Shown here: piece by piece, positions 41,805 through 48,868 of the stretch | Layout: the number at the start of each line of letters is the position of its first letter | How positions within the stretch are numbered: the stretch's first letter is position 1 | Source of the DNA: SH-MAG3 sp035461245 | Lineage (GTDB): Bacteria > Gemmatimonadota > Gemmatimonadetes > Longimicrobiales > RSA9 | Length of the DNA stretch: 64,000 nt | NCBI GenBank assembly: GCA_035461245.1 | Contig: DATHVP010000143.1 | Location: 124,001-188,000 of the forward strand | Reading direction: 5' to 3' | The notes under the pieces: generated by a model | Databases searched by the model: none | What the model was told of the DNA's origin: nothing | What the model saw: the letters and a program-made list of their open reading frames with translations, nothing else | Position numbers and translations under genes: made by a program

Positions 41805-42972
41805 CCAGCGCCTCGCGGTAGAGCGTGAGCAGCCGCTGGAAGGTCCGGTCCCACGAGAACTCCTGCCCCACCCTGCGCCGGGCTCGCGCGCCCATGGCAG
41901 GCCAGCAGGCGGGGTCGGTGTCCATGATGCGTGCCGCCATGTCAGCGGGCGAGTCAGGCGTCACGAGGAAGCCGTCGTCGCCATCCGCGACACGGTCCAC
42001 CATGGCGCCGGCGCGCACGCCCACCACGGGCAGCCCGCACGCCTGCGCCTCGACGACGGACAGGCCGAACGTCTCGTGGGGCATGCCCGACACATAGACG
42101 TCGGCGGAGGCAAGGAGCGTGGCCAGTTCCAGCCGGTCCTGCACGAAGTCGAGGACGCGGACGTTGCCGATCTCAGCGCCGCGTTCCTCGAGGCGCGGCC
42201 GCATGGGCCCGTCGCCGGCCATGACGAGGACGGCGTTGCGCAGGGCGTCATGCGTGGCGGAGGCGCGCACCTGGGCGAACGCCTCGAGGACGATGTCCGG
42301 CCGCTTCTCGCCGTCCAGCCGGCCGGCGTAGACGAACATGAGGGCATCGCCAGTGACGCCGTGGGTGGACCGCAACGCCGGCGACCGGCGGGACGGGTGG
42401 AACGTGTCCAGGTCCACGCCCAGCGGCACGCATTCGGCATGCTCGACACCCAGGTCCACCAGACGCTGGCGGATCACCGGCGAGATGCCGACAACCACGT
42501 CGCACCGGCGGTACAGACGTCGCACGTAGCTCTCCGTGACAGCACGCGCCGCGCCGGCGAGGCGGCGGCCGACCCGCGGGCGCAGCGGCGTCTCCACGTA
42601 CGCCACGGGCAGGTCCGTCATGTACACGCCGCTGACGATGCCGCCGTGGCGGCGCCGGTGCAGCATGGCCGTCCACGGCAGGTTGTAGGCGCAATGCGCC
42701 TCGATGACGTCAGGCTTCTCCGCCTCCAGGATGCGGAGCACGGCACGGGACCGGAGCAGGAGGCGGTACACGCTGGAGCCGGGCACGAAGGGCGAGCGGA
42801 TGGTATACGTCGTCAGGTTGCCGTCACGTGTGACCGTGTCCTCGGCGCCGGGCACGATGAGGACGTGCTCGGCACCGGGCATGGCGCGGAACCGGTCCCG
42901 CTCGGCGTGGATCATGGTGCGCACACCGCCGCCGGTATCGGCGTACGACTGCGTCAGGGCACAGAGCTTCAC
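41788..42972 (-). CDS. Glycosyltransferase family 4 (second of the cassette)
   Basis: A 394-residue GT-B enzyme. The N-terminal half starts MKLCALTQSYADTGGGVRTMI with the Gly-rich acceptor loop. The C-terminal half has FVYAGRLDGEKRPDIVLEAF and MPHETFGLSVVEAQACGLPVVG, the E-x7-E donor-sugar motif. It would transfer a hexose from a nucleotide sugar onto a lipid or polymer at the membrane face. ATGA overlap with the preceding GT4 gene (42969-42972). Similar in class to PimA/SQD2/MgtA-like lipid glycosyltransferases; donor and acceptor are unknown. Confidence 0.88.
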   Translation of the reverse strand: MKLCALTQSYADTGGGVRTMIHAERDRFRAMPGAEHVLIVPGAEDTVTRDGNLTTYTIRSPFVPGSSVYRLLLRSRAVLRILEAEKPDVIEAHCAYNLPWTAMLHRRRHGGIVSGVYMTDLPVAYVETPLRPRVGRRLAGAARAVTESYVRRLYRRCDVVVGISPVIRQRLVDLGVEHAECVPLGVDLDTFHPSRRSPALRSTHGVTGDALMFVYAGRLDGEKRPDIVLEAFAQVRASATHDALRNAVLVMAGDGPMRPRLEERGAEIGNVRVLDFVQDRLELATLLASADVYVSGMPHETFGLSVVEAQACGLPVVGVRAGAMVDRVADGDDGFLVTPDSPADMAARIMDTDPACWPAMGARARRRVGQEFSWDRTFQRLLTLYREALDARGS

Positions 42973-44117
42973 GCCGACCGGCGCACCGTTGCTGCGGCCG
43001 CCCGCGTGACCCGCTGGTAGTCGGTGATGAGGACGTCATTGACGGCGTCCCAGGTGCGGGCGGCGGCCCGTTTCCGGGCGGCCAGGCCCATCGCCGCGCG
43101 CAGGGCCGGGTCCCGGAGCAGCCGCTCCACCTGGTCGGCCAGGCTGGCGCCGTCATTGGCCCGGGCGACCAGGCCGCTGCGGCCGGGCTCGATGACGCCT
43201 GGCGGGCCGCCCCGGTCCACCACCACGGCCGGCACGCCCGAGGCCATGGCCTCCTGCACGACATTGGCGAACGTCTCGGTGGTGGACGGGAAGACGAAGA
43301 CGTCGCCCGAGGCGTACCACCGGGCCAGCGCCTGGCCGCGCTGGTGACCGGCAAAATGGGCGTCGGGCAGCTTCTGCTCCAGTTCCCGGCGCATGGGGCC
43401 GGTGCCCACCAGCGCCAGCCGGTAGCGCAGCCCCCGGCGCCGCAGTTCCGCATCCATGTCCACCAGGTCCGTCATGTCCTTTTCCTTCACCAGCCGGCTC
43501 ACCATGAGCACCATGGGTGAATCCTCGTCGGCGCCCACCTGCGCGCGCAACTCGTCGTCCCGGTGTTCCGGGGAGAAGAGCGAGGCGTCCACGCCCCGGG
43601 ACCACAGCCGCACCCCTTCCAGGCCATGCGCCCTCAGCTCGTCCACGATGCTGCTGGATGGCGCATACGTCGCATCACAGCGGCCGTAGAACCAGCGGAT
43701 CATGCGCCAGCCCAGCGGCTCCAGGCCGCGCAGCCGGTAGTACGGGAAGTAGGAGACGAAGTGGGTGTGGAAGGTGGCCACCACCGGGATGTCCCGGCTG
43801 CGGGCGTAATTCTGGGCCCAGACGGCCATGGGCGTGGGGCTGGCCACGTGGATGAGGTCCGGCTCGAAGTCGTCCAGTTCCGCCACCAGCCGGCGGCCGC
43901 CGGGGATGCTGACCTTGTAGTCCCGGTAGAGAGGGAACCGGAAGGATCGGACCTTGTGCACGCGGCCGGCCCAGCGCACGTCACCCGGCGGCTTGAACGG
44001 CGCGTACACCCGGAACTCGATGCCCGCGTCCTCCAGGGACAGGAAGAGGTGGTTCAGCGTGTGGGACACGCCGTCCACCAGTGGTAGCAGGCTTTCCGTG
44101 AAGTAGACGACCTTCAT
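42969..44117 (-). CDS. Glycosyltransferase family 4 (first of the cassette)
   Basis: A 382-residue GT-B enzyme. MKVVYFTESLLPLVDGVSHTL opens the acceptor domain, ATFHTHFVSYFPYY lies at the active cleft, MVLMVSRLVKEKDM begins the donor domain and TETFANVVQEAMASGVPAVVVDRGGPPGVI is the E-x7-E motif. The pattern resembles MgtA/PimB/SQD2-type enzymes that glycosylate diacylglycerol or phosphatidylinositol. It leads a four-gene overlapping unit, divergent from the FmdB gene. No strong Shine-Dalgarno is visible. Confidence 0.9.
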   Translation of the reverse strand: MKVVYFTESLLPLVDGVSHTLNHLFLSLEDAGIEFRVYAPFKPPGDVRWAGRVHKVRSFRFPLYRDYKVSIPGGRRLVAELDDFEPDLIHVASPTPMAVWAQNYARSRDIPVVATFHTHFVSYFPYYRLRGLEPLGWRMIRWFYGRCDATYAPSSSIVDELRAHGLEGVRLWSRGVDASLFSPEHRDDELRAQVGADEDSPMVLMVSRLVKEKDMTDLVDMDAELRRRGLRYRLALVGTGPMRRELEQKLPDAHFAGHQRGQALARWYASGDVFVFPSTTETFANVVQEAMASGVPAVVVDRGGPPGVIEPGRSGLVARANDGASLADQVERLLRDPALRAAMGLAARKRAAARTWDAVNDVLITDYQRVTRAAAATVRRSA

Positions 44118-44207
44118 GATGCCGCCGTCGTCACTTGACGTCTGGGGTCCACGCCGTCATTCCTTGATTCCGTACTGCAATCCACATCGGTCATGAGGTG
44201 ATGGCCC

Positions 44208-44429
44208 ATGCCCCTCTATGAGTACAACTGCCGCGCGTGTTCCGCACGCTTCGAGCTGCTGCGGCCGGCGTCCGAACGACTGACTGCGCCGGCGTGCCCC
44301 GCCTGCGGCGAGGCCCTGACCAGCCTGGTGCTGTCGGTGCCGGCCCACGTGCGCGCCGCAAGTGCCGGACCGGCGCAGGCCTGCGCCACGGAGCCCGGCA
44401 GCTGCTGCGGTGGCGTCTGCCTGAACTGA
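44208..44429 (+). CDS. FmdB-type zinc-ribbon protein
   Basis: A 73-residue protein: MPLYEYNCRACSARFELLRP and CPACGEALT give two CxxC knuckles of the FmdB/CxxC zinc ribbon. Additional cysteines close the C-terminus (ACATEPGSCCGGVC). The family is a putative regulatory protein without a firm role. GAGGTG seven bases upstream marks the start. Its stop codon overlaps the Shine-Dalgarno of the next gene, so it may be cotranscribed with the ABC cassette. Confidence 0.85.
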   Translation: MPLYEYNCRACSARFELLRPASERLTAPACPACGEALTSLVLSVPAHVRAASAGPAQACATEPGSCCGGVCLN

Positions 44430-44440
44430 GGGACGACCCG

Positions 44441-45115
44441 CTGGTCCGGTTGCGGGCCATCCACAAGGCGTACGACGACGGCACCACCCGCCAGGAAGTC
44501 CTGGCCGGCGTCGACCTGGACGTACGGTCCGGTGAGCTGGTGGCGCTCCTCGGCCCCAGCGGCTCCGGCAAGTCCACACTCCTGAACATCATTGCCGGGC
44601 TGGACCCGCCGGACTCCGGTTCCGTGGAACTGGCGGGCCAGTCCGTCACATCGCTGGACGAACGCTCGCGCACGCTGTTGCGGCGTCGTGACATCGGCTT
44701 CGTCTTCCAGTTCTTCAACCTGGTCCCCACCCTCACGGTGGCGGAGAACGTGGCGCTGCCGCTGGAACTGACGGGTTCCGCCCGTGCCGCCGGCCGTGCA
44801 GCAGCAGCTTCTCTGCTGCACCGTGTTGGTATCGCCGGACGGGACGATTCGTTCCCCGATGAACTGTCCGGCGGCGAACAGCAGCGCGTCGCCATCGCCC
44901 GTGCGCTGGCCCACCGCCCGCGCCTGGTGCTGGCCGACGAGCCCACCGGCAACCTGGACCATGCTACCGGCCAGCGGGTGCTGGACCTGCTCACCGGTCT
45001 GGTCAGGGAGTTCGACACCGCCATGCTCATCGCCACCCACAGCACGGAGGTGGTGGCACGGGCGGACCGGGTGCTGACGCTGCGGGACGGCGTGCTGGTG
45101 GACACCGCGGCATGA
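44441..45115 (+). CDS. LolD/AttE-like ABC transporter ATPase, probable CTG start
   Basis: A 224-residue ATPase: Walker A GPSGSGKST, Q-loop FQFFNL, signature LSGGEQQRVAIARAL, Walker B LVLADEPTGNLD, H-loop IATHS. It powers the FtsX-type permease encoded next, whose ATG overlaps its stop by four bases. No ATG, GTG or TTG is suitably placed: the only upstream in-frame ATG (44237) would run across fmdB in another frame. CTG at 44441 has GAGGGA seven bases upstream and gives LVRLRAIHKAYDDG, the usual family start; TTG at 44450 is the alternative. The class is that of MacB/LolD-type exporters acting on envelope substrates. Confidence 0.88.
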   Translation: MVRLRAIHKAYDDGTTRQEVLAGVDLDVRSGELVALLGPSGSGKSTLLNIIAGLDPPDSGSVELAGQSVTSLDERSRTLLRRRDIGFVFQFFNLVPTLTVAENVALPLELTGSARAAGRAAAASLLHRVGIAGRDDSFPDELSGGEQQRVAIARALAHRPRLVLADEPTGNLDHATGQRVLDLLTGLVREFDTAMLIATHSTEVVARADRVLTLRDGVLVDTAA

Positions 45116-47655
45116 GCCGGCTGCTGCTGCTGTCCGGGATCCGCTACCACCTGCGGCACCCGCTGCAACTGGCGCTGGCCGTGCTGGGAGTGCTGCTGGG
45201 CGTGGCCGTGGTGGTGGCGGTGGACGTGGCGGCGGGCAGCGCGCGCCGGGCGTTCCTGCTGTCCGCCGAGGCCGTCTCCGGCCGGGCCACCCATGTGATC
45301 CGGGGCGGCCCGGCGGGCGTGCCGGGGGACGTGTACGTGCGGCTGCGCGTGGACCTGGGACTCGACAGTGTGGCGCCGGTGGTAGACCGCTACGTCCGGG
45401 TGGAGACGGCGGGTGGGGCGTCCCGCGTGCTCCGGCTGCTGGGCGTGGACCCCTTCGCCGAACGAGCGTTCCGCAGCTATGTGGCGCCCGGCCCCGGCCA
45501 GCTCGATTTCAGCGCCCTGCTGGCCCGGGCTTCACTTATGCCTGGCGCCGCCACGGCAGGCGAACTCGGGCTGGAGCCAGGCGACAGCGTACGCGCCACC
45601 ACCGGCACGCGCACGGTGACGGCGCTCATCGGCGGGGTGCTGGAGCCGACGGACGCGCTGGCCCGGCGGGCGCTGGCGGACCTGGTCATCGCCGACATTG
45701 CCACGGCGCAGGAGGTGACCGGCTTCAGGGCGCTGGACCGCATTGAGCTGCGGGTCTCGGACGATGCCGACGGCGCCGCAGTGCTGGATGCGGTGCGCGG
45801 CGCGTTGCCGGCGGGGCTGGAACTGCTGGAGACAGAGGCGCTCACGGGCGCGACGGTGCGCATGACCCGGGCGTTCGAGACGAACCTGACGGCCCTGGCG
45901 CTGGTGGCGCTGGTCTTCGGCATGTTCCTCATCTACAACAGCGTCACGTTCTCCCTCGTGCGCCGCCGTCCGCTCATCGGGCTGCTCCGGGCGCAGGGCG
46001 TCACCGCCGGCGGGGTGACCGGCCTGGTGCTGCTGGAGGCGCTGCTCATCGGCGTGGTGGCAACGGCGCTGGGGATGGCCGCCGGCGTGCTGCTGGGCTC
46101 GCAGCTGGTGGCCCTGGTGGCCCGCACGGTGAACGACCTCTACTTCACAGTGGCCGTGTCATCGGTGCACGTGAGTGGCGTCACTGTGGTGAAGGGTGCT
46201 GCCCTCGGCGTGGGCGCGACCGTGGCGGCGGCGTTCCTGCCCGCCCGGGCCGCGGCGTATGCTGCGCCGCGGCAGTCCCTGGCCCGATCCACACTGGAAC
46301 GCGGCACGCGCCGGCAGGCCCGGTGGCTGACCGTCGCCGGCGCGGCGGTCCTGGCGGTTGCCGTGCTGATGCTGGCGGTACCGTCGCGCAGCATCGTGCT
46401 GGGCTTTGCCGCCCTGTTCGTGCTCATCCTGGCGGCCGCCCTGCTGACGCCGGCACTGACCCTGGCCCTGTCCGCGGCGTTGCGGCCGGCGGTGGCGGCG
46501 GCTGGCCCCGTGGGCCGCCTTGCGGCGCGGTCGGTCCCCGCGTCGCTGAGCAGGACGGCGCCGGCCATCGCCGCCCTCAGCGTTGCCCTGGCCGTGGGCA
46601 TTGCCGTGACCATCATGGTGGGCAGCTTCCGGGCGGGCGTGGAGACGTGGCTGGACCGGTCGCTGCAGGCGGACCTCTACATCTCGGCGCCGGACTTCGG
46701 CGCGGACCGCACGGACGGCGTACTGGATCCGGCGTTCCTGGAGGATGTCGCCACCGTCCACGGCGTGGCGGGCATTACGCGGTACCGCCATGCGAACCTG
46801 CTGGCAGGCGACGACATCGTCCGCGTCATCGGCGTGGACCTCGACCTGCGCCATTACGACGCATTCGAACTGCTGGACGGCACGGCTGCGGCCGTGTGGC
46901 GGGACTTCGCCGCCGGCGGGGTGCTGGCGTCGGAATCGTTCGCATGGCGCCGCGGGCTCGAGACCGGCGAGAGCGTGCGCCTGGCCACGGGCGTGGGGCC
47001 GCGGGAACTCACCGTGGCCGGGGTATTCCGTGACTACGCCAGCGAGCAGGGCGTGCTCTTCATTGACGGCGCCAGCTACCGCCGACTGTGGCCCGGCGAC
47101 GATGCGGTAACGAACATCGCCGTCTGGCTGGCTGACGGCCATGACGCTGACGTCGTCCTGGCCCGCGTGCGAGCACTGCCGTCCGCCGGCGGTATCAGCG
47201 CCCGCTCCAACCGCGGGTTGCGGGAGGCAACAATCGTCGTGTTCGACCGCACGTTCGTCATCACCGGGGTGCTTCGCCTGCTGGCCCTCATCGTCGCGTT
47301 TGTCGGCGTGACCGGCGCGCTCATGGCGCTGCACCTGGAACGGCAGCGGGAGGTGGCGGTGCTGCGGGCGACCGGTTTGACGCCTCGCCAGGTCTGGGGG
47401 CTGGTGGGCGCGCAGTCGGGCCTGCTGGGCTTCATCGCCGCCATCCTCGCCGCACCGCTTGGGCTGGCCATGGCCTGGGCCATGGTCCACGTCATCAACC
47501 GCCGCTCCTTCGGCTGGAGCTTCGACCTGGTGGCGGGCAGCACGCCCTTCCTGGAGGCCGCGCTGGTGGGCGTGGCCGCGGCGCTGCTGGCGGGCGTCTG
47601 GCCGGCGTGGCGCATGGCGTCGGGCAACATCGGCGCCGGGCTGCGGGAGGAGTAG
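45112..47655 (+). CDS. FtsX-type ABC permease (AttFG-like)
   Basis: An 847-residue inner-membrane permease. It has helix 1 after MSRLLLLSGIRYHLRHP, a periplasmic domain, a three-helix FtsX unit (ALALVALVFGMFLIYNSVTFSLVRRRPLIGLLRAQGV), a second group of helices around residues 400-520, another periplasmic domain, and a last FtsX unit with REVAVLRATGLTPRQVWGL. This double-FtsX layout fits the fused AttF/AttG permease of AttEFGH-type exporters. It lies in one overlapping unit with the ATPase before and the AttH-like lipoprotein after. Confidence 0.9.
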   Translation: MSRLLLLSGIRYHLRHPLQLALAVLGVLLGVAVVVAVDVAAGSARRAFLLSAEAVSGRATHVIRGGPAGVPGDVYVRLRVDLGLDSVAPVVDRYVRVETAGGASRVLRLLGVDPFAERAFRSYVAPGPGQLDFSALLARASLMPGAATAGELGLEPGDSVRATTGTRTVTALIGGVLEPTDALARRALADLVIADIATAQEVTGFRALDRIELRVSDDADGAAVLDAVRGALPAGLELLETEALTGATVRMTRAFETNLTALALVALVFGMFLIYNSVTFSLVRRRPLIGLLRAQGVTAGGVTGLVLLEALLIGVVATALGMAAGVLLGSQLVALVARTVNDLYFTVAVSSVHVSGVTVVKGAALGVGATVAAAFLPARAAAYAAPRQSLARSTLERGTRRQARWLTVAGAAVLAVAVLMLAVPSRSIVLGFAALFVLILAAALLTPALTLALSAALRPAVAAAGPVGRLAARSVPASLSRTAPAIAALSVALAVGIAVTIMVGSFRAGVETWLDRSLQADLYISAPDFGADRTDGVLDPAFLEDVATVHGVAGITRYRHANLLAGDDIVRVIGVDLDLRHYDAFELLDGTAAAVWRDFAAGGVLASESFAWRRGLETGESVRLATGVGPRELTVAGVFRDYASEQGVLFIDGASYRRLWPGDDAVTNIAVWLADGHDADVVLARVRALPSAGGISARSNRGLREATIVVFDRTFVITGVLRLLALIVAFVGVTGALMALHLERQREVAVLRATGLTPRQVWGLVGAQSGLLGFIAAILAAPLGLAMAWAMVHVINRRSFGWSFDLVAGSTPFLEAALVGVAAALLAGVWPAWRMASGNIGAGLREE

Positions 47656-47656
47656 C

Positions 47657-48868
47657 ATGGGTGACCTGCGGTCAACGCGGAAGCCGCTGGCCATGGCGCA
47701 GCTGACCATGGCACTGGCGGTGACACTGGCGGCTGCGTGCGACCGCGCGGAAGCGCCGGCGCCGGCGCCGGCACTGGACGTGGGCGAGCTGCTGGGCGGC
47801 GCAGACACGCTGCACGCCCGGGCGGTGGACGTGCCTGCGTTCACCTTCCCCGCCGACCACGGGCCGCACCCGGAGTTCCGCACCGAATGGTGGTACTGGA
47901 CGGGCAACCTCACTGCGGACGACGGCCGTGAGTTCGGCTACCAGCTCACGTTCTTCCGCAGTGCACTGGTGGACAGTGCGACGTACGCCGCCGCGGTGGA
48001 CACGGCCGCCAGCGCGTGGCGCTCCCGGCACGCGTGGATGGCGCACTTCGCCGTGAGCGACATCGGCGCCCGATCCTTCCACCACGCCGAACGCTTCGCC
48101 CGGGACGCCGTCGGCCTGGCCGGTGCGCAGGCGGACCCGTTCCGCGTGTGGCTGGGTCCGTGGCAGGCCACCGGCCGTGACACCGGCGGCGCGGACGCCG
48201 GTGCCGACGGCGGTGGCGACGCCGGCAGGTTTCCCGTGCGGCTGGAGGCCGCCGATGGCGACGTCGCCATGGACCTGGTACTCGCGTACGGCAAGCCCAT
48301 GGTGCTGCAGGGCGACCGGGGACTGAGCCGGAAAGGGCCGGAGCCGGGCAACGCGTCGTACTACTACTCGTTCACCCGCATGCCCACAACGGGCACCATC
48401 CGCATCGGGGACCGCAGCTACGGTGTCACGGGCCTGAGCTGGCTGGACCGGGAGTGGAGTACCAGCGCGCTGAGCGCCGACCTGGCGGGCTGGGACTGGA
48501 TGGCCCTGCAGCTCGACGACGGCACCGAACTCATGCTGTACCGGCTGCGGCGTCACGACGGCACGGCCGGCGAGTTCAGCGCCGGCAGCTTCGTGGACGC
48601 GGACGGCGCGTCGGTGACCCTCGCCGCCGGCGACTTTGCCATGACACCGATGGACACGTGGCGCAGTCCGCTGGACGGTACTGCCTATCCAGTGACGTGG
48701 CAGGTGGCGATTCCGCGCCTGGCGGCGGAACTGACGGTCTCCGCCGCGTACGGCGCCCAGGAGATGGACACGGCGGTCCGCTACTGGGAAGGCGCCGTGC
48801 GCATCATCGGCACCCGTGCCGGCGCACCGGTCACGGGTCGCGGCTACCTGGAAATGACGGGGTACTGA
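47657..48868 (+). CDS. AttH/CrtC-like lipocalin-domain lipoprotein
   Basis: A 403-residue protein with lipobox LAAAC, then HPEFRTEWWYWTGNL, the hallmark start of the AttH/hydroxyneurosporene-synthase-like (CrtC) fold. Next come FGYQLTFFRSAL, AWMAHFAVSD, MVLQGDRGLSRKGPEPGNASYYYSFTRM and GLSWLDREWSTS. In AttEFGH-type operons this protein accompanies a LolD-like ATPase and FtsX permease and may process or bind the exported lipid. GGAGGAG four bases before the ATG; the previous stop is one base away. Its last 25 bases overlap the convergent antiporter gene. Confidence 0.87.
   Translation: MGDLRSTRKPLAMAQLTMALAVTLAAACDRAEAPAPAPALDVGELLGGADTLHARAVDVPAFTFPADHGPHPEFRTEWWYWTGNLTADDGREFGYQLTFFRSALVDSATYAAAVDTAASAWRSRHAWMAHFAVSDIGARSFHHAERFARDAVGLAGAQADPFRVWLGPWQATGRDTGGADAGADGGGDAGRFPVRLEAADGDVAMDLVLAYGKPMVLQGDRGLSRKGPEPGNASYYYSFTRMPTTGTIRIGDRSYGVTGLSWLDREWSTSALSADLAGWDWMALQLDDGTELMLYRLRRHDGTAGEFSAGSFVDADGASVTLAAGDFAMTPMDTWRSPLDGTAYPVTWQVAIPRLAAELTVSAAYGAQEMDTAVRYWEGAVRIIGTRAGAPVTGRGYLEMTGY

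Noticed and set aside
44237..44440. In-frame ATG extension of the ABC ATPase
   Set aside because: It runs through fmdB in another frame, is Arg/Ala-rich and unlike any ABC ATPase N-terminus.
46159..47913. 584-codon minus-strand frame
   Set aside because: Antisense of the FtsX-type permease gene, which has clear helices and conserved motifs on the plus strand.
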